Of a stretch of 7,717 nucleotides of DNA, positions 1-5,541 are shown piece after piece. The notes beneath the pieces were generated by a model. The model did not search any database, had not been told where the DNA came from, and saw nothing but the letters and a program-made list of their open reading frames with translations. Location: NCBI GenBank assembly GCA_021796135.1, contig JAJYOQ010000187.1, positions 1 to 7,717 of the forward strand, read 5' to 3'. Positions within the stretch are counted from its first letter, which is position 1, and every line of letters begins with the position of its first letter. The DNA comes from Bacteroidota bacterium. GTDB taxonomy: Bacteria > Bacteroidota > Ignavibacteria > Ignavibacteriales > Ignavibacteriaceae. Position numbers and translations under genes: made by a program.

Positions 1-10
1 ATTTTTATCT

Positions 11-45
11 TTTTTACTTTTTACTTTTAACTTTTTACTTTTTAC
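11..45. repeat. Heptanucleotide tandem repeat (TTTTTAC)x5
   Basis: Five adjoining 7-base units read TTTTTAC, TTTTTAC, TTTTAAC, TTTTTAC, TTTTTAC, with a degenerate unit before them (2-10). The tract ends about 10 bases before the ribosome binding site of the XRE gene, so it lies in that gene's promoter or leader. Unit gain or loss could change promoter spacing. Such tracts are also common as neutral intergenic sequence in AT-rich genomes. The repeat is seen directly; any regulatory role is inference. Confidence 0.85.
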
Positions 46-53
46 TTAAAAAA

Positions 54-59
54 AAGGAG
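54..59 (+). promoter_or_regulatory. Strong Shine-Dalgarno site of the XRE gene
   Basis: AAGGAG lies 5 bases before the ATG at 65, after a run of A. It is one of the clearest ribosome binding sites in the window and fixes the start of the regulator. Confidence 0.8.
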
Positions 60-64
60 CTCTT

Positions 65-463
65 ATGAATTCATTAGGCGAGAGAATTAAATATATTCGT
101 AAAAGACTAGGCTTAAACCAGGAGGAGTTTGCACAAAAACTTAACCTTCGCAATAAACAAAGTATTAGCTTTTATGAGCTCGATAAAACTTTCCCGGCTA
201 TCGATACCTTAGTCGAAATCGCTAAAATGGGTGAGGTGACTATGGACTGGCTGCTTGTGGGCGAAAGAGATCAAAATGTTATATCACAAAAAAATATTTC
301 CGGGTCTATCGCCGGTGTTATTCATGGAAATGCAAATATCAATAACGTTTCTGCCGAAGACTTAGCTTTACTTGAACGAAAAAATAAATTCCTCGAAGAA
401 GTGATTGAACAAAAAAATTCAATTATTCGACAATATGAAAAATTGTACGGGAATAAGGACTAA
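65..463 (+). CDS. XRE-family HTH regulator with coiled-coil tail
   Basis: A 132-residue DNA-binding protein. Residues 6-64 form a Cro/C1-type helix-turn-helix domain: GERIKYIRKRLGLNQEEFAQ, the recognition segment around residues 29-40 (RNKQSISFYELD), and the closing DTLVEIAKMGEVTMDWLLVG. A Gly/Asn/Ile-rich linker follows at about 75-95 (NISGSIAGVIHGNANINN). A charged helix at 98-128 (LALLERKNKFLEEVIEQKNS and beyond) looks like a coiled coil and probably mediates oligomerisation. This layout is common in chromosomal and phage-derived repressors of Bacteroidota-like genomes. The decarboxylase gene starts 9 bases downstream, so the two are probably cotranscribed, and the regulator may control itself and that gene. 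The family call is firm; target and ligand are unknown. Confidence 0.95.
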   Translation: MNSLGERIKYIRKRLGLNQEEFAQKLNLRNKQSISFYELDKTFPAIDTLVEIAKMGEVTMDWLLVGERDQNVISQKNISGSIAGVIHGNANINNVSAEDLALLERKNKFLEEVIEQKNSIIRQYEKLYGNKD

Positions 464-472
464 TTCCACAAA

Positions 473-1627
473 ATGTCTGCTGTTGATAAAATAAAATCTC
501 TTGAAGAACTTTCTTCTCCTTTGGAACCTGACAAAATCGAACGGGATGCCCTTATCAAAGCAGTTCTCAATTATTCGGATGACTTCCTTGAAAACATTGA
601 TAACCTTCCCGCTTATGTTAACTCAGATCTTAAAGGTCTTGCTTTGTATGATTCCCCTATTGAAGAGGATCCCTTAAATATAAATACTGTCCTCGATATC
701 CTTAAATCTAATGTGGATACTCCGGGAATAAATCCTGCTTCAGGCGGTCACTTGGGCTATATCCCCGGCGGCGGTATATTTCATTCGGCTTTGGGGGATT
801 ATCTGGCAGATATCTCTAACCGTTATGCGGGAGTATTCTTCGCTTCGCCGGGCGCTGTTCGTATGGAAAATTTGTTGCTGAACTGGATTAGCGATCTCTT
901 TGGATATCCTAAAACTTCCGGCGGCAGTCTCACCTCCGGAGGTAGCATCGCTAACCTTATTGCTATTGTTACTGCCCGCGATGCTTTCAATCTCAAAGGC
1001 AAAGATTTTGAAAAAACTGTAATTTATTTATCTGAACATGCTCACCACTCCGTTCAAAAAGCTATTAGAATTGCTGGGCTTAATGACTGCATCATAAGAT
1101 ATGTTCCCCTTGATCCTAATTTTAGAATGAATTCTTCCCTGCTTGAGTCGGCTGTTATCGAGGATAAAAACAAAGGACTAAATCCATGGCTGATTATTGC
1201 TTCAGCCGGGACTACTGACGTCGGGGCTATTGATCCTCTTAACGAAATTGGTCTAATTTCCGAAAAAAATAATTTGTGGTTTCATATTGATGCTGCTTAT
1301 GGCGGTTTTTTTATTTTGTCTGAGTCTTGCAAAGATTCATTAAAAGGTTTGGATAAATCTGATTCCATTATCGTTGATCCGCATAAAGGATTATTTATTC
1401 CCTATGGATCGGGCACTGTATTAATTAAAAATAAAGCTCATCTTCTCGCTTCTCATTATTACCAGGCAAATTATATGCAGGATGCCCTGTCTTCTGCTGA
1501 AGAGTATTCCCCTGCTGATTTATCTCCGGAACTATCAAAACATTTCAGGGGTCTAAGATTGTGGCTGCCGCTAAAACTTATAGGGCTCCGCCCTTTTCGC
1601 GCTATGCTTAAGAAAAAATCCTTTTAG
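473..1627 (+). CDS. Group II PLP-dependent amino acid decarboxylase, frameshifted (N-terminal part)
   Basis: The first 384 codons of a fold-type I pyridoxal-phosphate enzyme of the aromatic amino acid/glutamate decarboxylase superfamily. Visible landmarks are PASGGHLGYIPGGG (88-101), the phosphate-binding TSGGSIANL (154-162), the cofactor-stacking histidine in SEHAHHSVQKA (187-197), the pyridine-nitrogen Asp273 in HIDAAYGG, and Schiff-base Lys305 in DPHKGLFIPYGSG. The family is normally about 470-500 residues. This frame ends early at a TAG (1625-1627), right after RGLRLWLPLKLIGLRPFRAM, which in intact relatives leads into the C-terminal small domain. That domain is present downstream in the -1 frame, so one base appears to be missing in or beside the A-run at 1612-1618. 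The start has only a weak AAGGA 13 bases upstream. Substrate cannot be assigned; aromatic or other L-amino acids are possible. If the shift is real, the product is probably inactive. Confidence 0.93.
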   Translation: MSAVDKIKSLEELSSPLEPDKIERDALIKAVLNYSDDFLENIDNLPAYVNSDLKGLALYDSPIEEDPLNINTVLDILKSNVDTPGINPASGGHLGYIPGGGIFHSALGDYLADISNRYAGVFFASPGAVRMENLLLNWISDLFGYPKTSGGSLTSGGSIANLIAIVTARDAFNLKGKDFEKTVIYLSEHAHHSVQKAIRIAGLNDCIIRYVPLDPNFRMNSSLLESAVIEDKNKGLNPWLIIASAGTTDVGAIDPLNEIGLISEKNNLWFHIDAAYGGFFILSESCKDSLKGLDKSDSIIVDPHKGLFIPYGSGTVLIKNKAHLLASHYYQANYMQDALSSAEEYSPADLSPELSKHFRGLRLWLPLKLIGLRPFRAMLKKKSF

Positions 1628-1920
1628 CTAGATATTTTTATACTAAAGTTCAGGAAATCCCGGGCATTGAAGTCGGTCCATTTCCGGATTTATCGGTTGT
1701 TATTTTTCGTTATGTCCCCTCTAAAGGTGATGCCGATACATTTAATAAATTGCTGGTTAGCAATATTCAAAAGGACGGCAGAGTTTTCCTTTCTTCGACT
1801 ATAATAAATTCAAAATTTACTTTGCGCCTTGCAGTTTTATCTTTTCGAACTCATCTTTCTATAATTGATAAAACTCTGGATATACTTCAGAATGAAATTA
1901 ATAAATTAAATAATTTTTAA
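1612..1920 (+). pseudogene. C-terminal part of the decarboxylase, displaced by a -1 frameshift
   Basis: Read in the frame of position 1612, this stretch gives 102 residues to a TAA at 1918-1920. It begins EKILLARYFYTKVQEIPGIE, continues through VGPFPDLSVVIFRYVPSKGD and ends near FTLRLAVLSFRTHLSIIDKT. The last segment is the typical C-terminal LR...NFRTH-like signature of group II decarboxylases. It has no start codon or ribosome binding site of its own, and the frame is closed upstream by a TAA at 1609-1611. Joined to the upstream part it gives about 482 residues, the usual family length. The sequence is otherwise undamaged, which points to a very recent single-base loss or a sequencing or assembly error in the A6 run rather than old decay. 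Confidence 0.9.
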
Positions 1921-1924
1921 CCCT

Positions 1925-1949
1925 AGAATAAAAAATTTACTTTTATTCT
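1925..1949 (+). terminator. Possible terminator hairpin after the decarboxylase
   Basis: AGAATAAAA (1925-1933) and TTTTATTCT (1941-1949) are a perfect 9-bp inverted repeat with a 7-base loop, starting 4 bases after the decarboxylase stop. The stem is AT-rich and has no following T-tract, so it is not a classical intrinsic terminator. A second small hairpin, GCTGT/ACAGC, follows at 1954-1970. The position between convergent genes fits transcript ending in either direction. Confidence 0.4.
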
Positions 1950-1999
1950 GTTAGCTGTATATAAGACAGCATTTCACATCTTGTATTTAACTTTTGTAA

Positions 2000-2089
2000 A
2001 CTATTTGTGGAATTCTAAAACTTGAGGCGGCTGCATCTGATTTTTTATTAGCAGGAGATAATAGAATTGCTGTTACTATAATATTTTAA
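2000..2089 (+). pseudogene. Possible remnant of a beta-barrel protein C-terminus
   Basis: In this frame 29 codons follow a stop at 1997-1999 and end at TAA 2087-2089. Part of the product reads LEAAASDFLLAGDNRIAVTI and it finishes in Ile-Phe. A final alternating strand ending in Phe is typical of outer-membrane beta-barrels, and the intact beta-barrel gene in this window also ends NVAVIF. The segment 2021-2041 is more GC-rich and codon-like than the surrounding spacer. There is no start or upstream domain, so at best it is a gene fragment. Chance cannot be excluded at this length. Confidence 0.22.
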
Positions 2090-2107
2090 TAACACGATAT
2101 TATTATC

Positions 2108-2761
2108 TTACAATTTATTATTAGTGTATGAATAATTGGCTACTTCTAATCTGGTGTGTAATGCTAGTTTATCCATTATATTATGCACATGGGTTTTGAC
2201 TGTAAAGTTAGACACATTCAAGAGTTCTCCAATATCCTTATTGCTAAGCCCATTGCCGATTTGATCTATGACCTCTTGTTCCCGTTTTGTTATTGGAGCT
2301 AGCTCTTCCAGGTCTAATTTACCATCCTTAAGTGCATGTTCCATTATACGCGAATATAAAGTCTCGTCGAGATCACCCGGAATTACGTTCGTTCCTGCGG
2401 CGACTTTTCTAATTGCTGAAAGTAAATCATCAAACGTTGCATCTTTTAAAATAAAACCGGATGCGCCGGATTTAACAAATTGATTTATGTCTTCTTTAAT
2501 CGGGGCAAGATCAATAATGATAATTTTTGCATTAGGAAAATCTTTCTTTAAATCCTTCACAATGGTTAAGCTATTACTGCTTCGCAAACCAAGATCTAAT
2601 AGTATAATATTTGGTTTTAGTTTTTGAACTTTAATTACGATAATTTCATTATTGCCTGAAACAGCAATAATTTGTATATCCTTGTGTTCCTCAAGCATTG
2701 AAATTAAACTTTCTCTTAAAAGTCGGTTATCTTCAATTATTAACAATCTAATTTTATTCAT
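2108..2761 (-). CDS. NarL/FixJ-family two-component response regulator
   Basis: A 217-residue cytoplasmic transcription regulator. The receiver domain spans about 3-120, with the acidic pair Glu10-Asp11, phosphoacceptor Asp56 in NIILLDLGL and Lys106 in GFILKDA. The usual Thr/Ser switch residue after the fourth strand is replaced by Asp84 (KIIIIDLAP). From memory, an acidic residue here is a trait of one response-regulator subfamily and not necessarily damage. A LuxR-type HTH occupies about 154-212: ITKREQEVIDQIGNGLSNKD, then the recognition helix around NVSNFTVKTHVHNIMDKLAL. No histidine kinase is in the window, so it is an orphan here. The ATG gives a standard receiver N-terminus, although no Shine-Dalgarno site precedes it. 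A copy of the three-member intergenic hairpin element lies 31-68 bases upstream, which suggests autoregulation or a shared regulon. Confidence 0.96.
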   Translation of the reverse strand: MNKIRLLIIEDNRLLRESLISMLEEHKDIQIIAVSGNNEIIVIKVQKLKPNIILLDLGLRSSNSLTIVKDLKKDFPNAKIIIIDLAPIKEDINQFVKSGASGFILKDATFDDLLSAIRKVAAGTNVIPGDLDETLYSRIMEHALKDGKLDLEELAPITKREQEVIDQIGNGLSNKDIGELLNVSNFTVKTHVHNIMDKLALHTRLEVANYSYTNNKL

Positions 2762-2786
2762 AACTGAATTTATAGGTCGGCTGGTC

Positions 2787-2792
2787 AGTATA
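2787..2792 (-). promoter_or_regulatory. Candidate -10 box upstream of the response regulator
   Basis: Read leftward this is TATACT, directly after the CGATTG end of hairpin element copy 1 and about 25 bases before the ATG at 2761. Copy 3 is followed by the similar AATACT at the same spacing. No clear -35 hexamer is visible, so a promoter here would probably need an activator. Inference only. Confidence 0.35.
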
Positions 2793-2830
2793 CAATCGAT
2801 CTAAGGGATGAAAAAGGAACTAGATCGATG
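2793..2830. promoter_or_regulatory. Intergenic hairpin element, copy 1
   Basis: Arms ATCGATCTA (2795-2803) and TAGATCGAT (2821-2829) are a perfect 9-bp inverted repeat around the 17-base loop AGGGATGAAAAAGGAAC. The 5' box CAATCG and the purine-rich loop recur in copies 2 and 3, but the pairing arms differ between copies. Read leftward it is just upstream of the response regulator start. It could be a structured RNA or a DNA control site. It has no T-tract and is not a classical terminator. Confidence 0.7.
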
Positions 2831-2890
2831 TAGGGGGGTTAGAATGGGCGTTTGGGCATATAATCCCCGCGGTAGTTTTTCATTACCGAT
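2831..2890. other. GC-rich structured non-coding stretch
   Basis: A G/C-rich island within AT-rich spacer. GGGGGTTA (2834-2841) can pair with TAATCCCC (2861-2868) over 8 bp in a rightward RNA if one G-U pair is allowed. CGGTA (2870-2874) and TACCG (2884-2888) form a second hairpin. It begins directly after hairpin element copy 1. It matches no RNA family I can name. It could be a small RNA, or a conserved leader upstream of the response regulator when read leftward. Confidence 0.45.
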
Positions 2891-3167
2891 TTTGATTAAA
2901 ATAATATTAATGAACTCTCAAAAATATTTCTCTAAAAATTAATTTTGTAGTCGATAGGAATAATTGAGCAAATAAATAAATGGTCTTTATGTTTAGGGAA
3001 TTTATTTTGCCGAACTTCTTTTCAACTACATAATCAATTTTATGTTTCAATCGTATAACAAATTCTTCCTCAGTGGAAGAAATCGTAACAAGTATCATTT
3101 TCCAGTCTCTTAAGATAATTGCTTTATTTTATTATCGAATATTTCAAAAAATTATTTAACCCTGCTT
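2891..3167. other. Spacer without a supported gene
   Basis: This AT-rich stretch separates the response regulator's upstream region from the His-tail secreted protein gene. A 63-codon leftward frame (2907-3098) exists, but it has no good ribosome binding site, no recognisable domain and a composition like random AT-rich DNA, so I do not call it. A palindrome AAAATTAATTTT (about 2935-2946) is the only other structure I see. No hairpin terminator follows the stop at 3168. Confidence 0.6.
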
Positions 3168-3725
3168 CTACTTGCCATGGTTTCCGTGATCGCCGTGATT
3201 TCCATGATCACCATGATTGCCATCGTTTCCACGATTATCGTGCTTATTGTTTCCGTTTCCTCTGCCATTATCGTGTTTTTGCTGCTTTTCCCAATTATTA
3301 TGCTCTGGATGATTTCTATTGGAAAAGTATTTTGAGTCTCGGCTGTCTCGTATCGGCTGCTGATCATGTCGGTTCTTAAAATAACCGTATTTCTCTCTAT
3401 TATACTGATCATGCATATATGGTCTGTCTTCATTCATTACTACTTTATGTCCGTTATATAAATTGTAATTACCATATTCGCGGGGCAAATATGCTGAAGA
3501 TCTCCAACGCCCGCCTGACTGATAATAATATCTATGCTGGGGTACAGAATAGTAAACATCAATATCGGGTAAATAATAATATTGGACATTATCATATCCT
3601 ACTGGTCCCCATGCCGGCTGGCTGTTTAAGTTAATTCCGATATGAAATTGTATTTGCGCTTTTATCGGCACAGCTAATGTGCATAAAATGCCGGTTACTA
3701 AAATGAAAAAATATATTTTTCGCAT
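3168..3725 (-). CDS. Secreted Tyr-rich protein with Gly/Asn/Asp/His repeat tail
   Basis: A 185-residue exported protein. Residues 1-23 are a signal peptide with probable cleavage after IKA, before Gln24. The body (about 35-150) is rich in Tyr, Asn and Arg, with segments such as QPAWGPVGYDNVQYYYLPDI, DVYYSVPQHRYYYQSGGRW and RHDQQPIRDSRDSKYF. I recognise this as a recurring hypothetical-protein pattern of Bacteroidota-like genomes, with no assigned function. From about 150 the chain becomes Gly/Asn/Asp/His-rich and ends in GNHGDHGNHGDHGNHGK, with five His at three-residue spacing, which could bind metal ions. The start is well supported: AAGGAG lies about 10 bases before the ATG. An 8-bp inverted repeat abuts that site and hairpin element copy 2 lies about 90 bases upstream, so regulated expression is likely. 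Role unknown; a periplasmic or surface location is inferred. Confidence 0.9.
   Translation of the reverse strand: MRKIYFFILVTGILCTLAVPIKAQIQFHIGINLNSQPAWGPVGYDNVQYYYLPDIDVYYSVPQHRYYYQSGGRWRSSAYLPREYGNYNLYNGHKVVMNEDRPYMHDQYNREKYGYFKNRHDQQPIRDSRDSKYFSNRNHPEHNNWEKQQKHDNGRGNGNNKHDNRGNDGNHGDHGNHGDHGNHGK
3174..3221 (-). repeat. 9-base repeat encoding Gly-(Asn/Asp)-His
   Basis: Imperfect 9-base units (seen on the plus strand as CCATGATTT, CCGTGATCG and variants) encode five successive Gly-(Asn/Asp)-His triplets at the end of the secreted protein. Unit differences are mostly silent or swap Asn for Asp, so the amino acid pattern seems maintained. Unit number could vary between strains. Confidence 0.8.
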
Positions 3726-3739
3726 TCTTTTTTACTCCT

Positions 3740-3764
3740 TTTAGCTAATATATTACTAGCTAAA
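3740..3764 (-). promoter_or_regulatory. Inverted repeat abutting the ribosome binding site
   Basis: TTTAGCTA (3740-3747) and TAGCTAAA (3757-3764) form an 8-bp inverted repeat with a 9-base spacer. In the leftward mRNA it ends where the AAGGAG site of the secreted-protein gene begins. Related AGCTA words recur at 3791-3800. It could be an operator for a dimeric repressor or an mRNA hairpin that tunes ribosome access. Confidence 0.5.
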
Positions 3765-3814
3765 TTTTAATGATTCTTATATACACAATAAGCTAAGCTA
3801 AAATATACGCCGTT

Positions 3815-3862
3815 ACAATCGCCCAAAGGGATGGGAAAGGAATTAAATCTTTTGATCGATTT
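3815..3862. promoter_or_regulatory. Intergenic hairpin element, copy 2
   Basis: It starts ACAATCG and carries the core AGGGATGGGAAAGGAATTA. Outer arms AATCG (3817-3821) and CGATT (3857-3861) pair. After a 2x2 internal loop, CAAAGG (3824-3829) pairs with CTTTTG (3849-3854), including one G-U that forms only in a rightward RNA. It lies 9 bases past the stop of the glycosyltransferase gene and about 90 bases upstream of the secreted-protein gene, both read leftward. No T-tract follows. Confidence 0.65.
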
Positions 3863-3870
3863 GAAATTAA

Positions 3871-5412
3871 TTATTTTTGCCAAAGTGTGTAAATCTCTCC
3901 GTTTGGCAGCTGCGCTATCTTAACCATGTTAATGGTTTCTCGCAATTCATTTATTGTAAATAAAAAACTCCTGTTGCTGTTATTGAACCATATCAGACAA
4001 ACTTTATCCTTTGAATCTTTTATAATTCGCTGACGCGAATCAGATTTTACCAGCTGCGGAGAATTATAGTATGTCCTTGCAGGACTCCATTTGGCTGCTT
4101 TGTTTGCTAAAATATAAACGGCTTCAGGTACATTACTGTAAAATAAATAGCCCGATTCTAATTCTTTCTCCTTATTCAGATAACTGATTACAGGATTATC
4201 TTTCCATTCTTTGCTGCTGTATTCCCATCCCGATTGTCCTACATAATCCTTGATGTTGTAAAATGAATTCATCAAGGGATATTTCATCCACATAATTATT
4301 CCTAACAAAAAGAGCCCGGATATTAAGCTCCGATTAGAATACTTCGACATCCATTTTTGTATAAATTCAAGCAGTATGAAAGTCATTATTATCAACGGAA
4401 TAAAGATTGGCGATAATAATCTATCGGCAATTTTGTCGTATGCTGTAGTAGTTGAGGAAACAACTATAATTACCATATATAGGATTATAAATAAAATTAT
4501 CGGACTTGTCTGAAATAATTTTAGTTCTTCTTTCCTTTTTAAATAAATTAAAGCAGTTGCTGTTAATATCCCGGCAGTTATTAATATTATTAAAATAAGT
4601 AATTGAAGCCCGTTGATTTCTATTTGAAAAAACCAATTTAAGACTGTGTTGGATAACAGGGATATATTCTTGGAAAATGTATATGATGAGCCCGCCCTTT
4701 GTCCTGCAAATGTTCCCGATACTATTAAGTTCCTTAATACCCATATTCCAATGGGTATTATTGTAATTATATCAAAAATTACGAGGTGACGAATTCTTTC
4801 TTTGAGGCTTTTACTGCTCCGGATCAGGATGCTTATAGAACCGGATAAAATAATTATTACACCGACATAACGCGTCAGACATGCTAAAGCTGCTGCTATC
4901 GAGAACAGAATCAACGGCTTTATTGTCCCTTTTTCATTATATACATCAAAATATCTTAAATAAAGAATTATGCATAAAATGAAAAATGGTTCTGATAATG
5001 CTATTAAAAAATTTTGTATAAATACGAATGATGTTAAAATTACCGCTGTCCCTGCTAAGGTTAATGGGAAAGATTTCAAATGCTTCAATAAATACATACC
5101 GGAGAAATATATTATTAACCCCATAAGAAATGAATTTATGTACACAACGGATATTAGAGGATCTGCGGAGAATATAATTTTTATAGCAGCTAATAAAAGC
5201 GGATATAGCGGGGGCTGAAGTAAATAGCTGTAACCGTCATATCCTGTAAAACCACTTCCGTCCGCTATATGTCTTGCTACCGAAATATAATATACAGAGT
5301 CCGGAGATAATCCGATTCCAAAACTATTTGTAAGAAGGAAGATTAAAACTGCTCCGATAAGTCCAAGAAAGACTATCGGAATTTTATATATTATTTTATT
5401 TTCAGAGGACAT
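3871..5412 (-). CDS. GT-C type multi-pass membrane glycosyltransferase (PMT/ArnT-like)
   Basis: A 513-residue integral membrane protein with many hydrophobic segments, including about 11-30, 68-82, 86-108, 117-151, 166-198, 208-228, 268-290, 303-320, 332-350 and 363-378. The C-terminal ~120 residues are soluble. The first outer loop has LSPDSVYYISVARHIADGSG, with Asp38 at the site of the catalytic acidic residue of GT-C enzymes, followed by QPPLYPLLLAA (66-76). That is the pattern of dolichyl-phosphate-mannose/ArnT-like (GT39/GT83, PMT_2) transferases, which move a sugar from a polyprenyl-phosphate donor on the periplasmic side. LSEPFF (139-144) and DRLLSPIFIPL (330-340) also fit. Donor and acceptor are unknown. 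No Shine-Dalgarno site precedes the ATG. A TATAAT word (5525-5530, leftward) about 112 bases upstream may be its own promoter, or it may be read through from the beta-barrel gene. Confidence 0.9.
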   Translation of the reverse strand: MSSENKIIYKIPIVFLGLIGAVLIFLLTNSFGIGLSPDSVYYISVARHIADGSGFTGYDGYSYLLQPPLYPLLLAAIKIIFSADPLISVVYINSFLMGLIIYFSGMYLLKHLKSFPLTLAGTAVILTSFVFIQNFLIALSEPFFILCIILYLRYFDVYNEKGTIKPLILFSIAAALACLTRYVGVIIILSGSISILIRSSKSLKERIRHLVIFDIITIIPIGIWVLRNLIVSGTFAGQRAGSSYTFSKNISLLSNTVLNWFFQIEINGLQLLILIILITAGILTATALIYLKRKEELKLFQTSPIILFIILYMVIIVVSSTTTAYDKIADRLLSPIFIPLIIMTFILLEFIQKWMSKYSNRSLISGLFLLGIIMWMKYPLMNSFYNIKDYVGQSGWEYSSKEWKDNPVISYLNKEKELESGYLFYSNVPEAVYILANKAAKWSPARTYYNSPQLVKSDSRQRIIKDSKDKVCLIWFNNSNRSFLFTINELRETINMVKIAQLPNGEIYTLWQK

Positions 5413-5524
5413 TACTGTAAAAAAGGAAAATATTTATATCACCCCCGGTTTTTATGTTAAATTCTATAAGTGCGCATGATATCTATTAAGACGTACCTTG
5501 ATGTCTTTGTTAATTGCTTATTTG

Positions 5525-5530
5525 ATTATA
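5525..5530 (-). promoter_or_regulatory. Candidate -10 box upstream of the glycosyltransferase
   Basis: TATAAT read leftward, in the 129-base gap after the beta-barrel gene. No convincing -35 is seen at 16-18 bases. In an AT-rich genome this match may be chance. Confidence 0.25.
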
Positions 5531-5541
5531 GAAATTTTCAT

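Noticed and set aside
1606..1627. Programmed -1 ribosomal frameshifting in the decarboxylase.
   Set aside because: The run is GAAAAAAT, not a canonical A-AAA-AAA/G slippery heptamer in phase, there is no evident stimulatory hairpin, and the family is normally read in one frame.
2833..2856. A G-quadruplex in the GGGGGG...GGG...GGG stretch.
   Set aside because: Only three separated G-runs are present; a fourth tract would require splitting the first run without a loop.
2808..2942. Rightward short frames starting inside each hairpin loop: 44 codons here, 30 at 3831-3923, 14 at 6241-6285, beginning MKKEL, MGKEL and MKKEL.
   Set aside because: The shared start follows from the conserved loop sequence. 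The frames diverge at once, differ greatly in length, and have AAGG directly against the ATG with no proper spacing. The silent CTA/TTA change is not enough to claim coding.
2907..3098. A 63-codon leftward frame.
   Set aside because: No recognisable domain, no ribosome binding site, and residue composition expected from AT-rich non-coding DNA.
3174..3230. A CRISPR-like or microsatellite array.
   Set aside because: The 9-base units are in phase with the gene and encode Gly-(Asn/Asp)-His triplets; there are no spacers.
3119..3634. Overlapping frames on both strands across the secreted-protein gene.
   Set aside because: They are shadows of its repetitive coding sequence. The leftward 185-residue frame has the signal peptide and the ribosome binding site.
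3817..3861. Hairpin copies 2 and 3 as intrinsic terminators, because they follow stop codons by 9-17 bases.
   Set aside because: No T-tract follows in either direction, loops are long and conserved in sequence, and copy 1 is not behind a clear gene. A role in 3' end formation is still possible but not the simplest reading.
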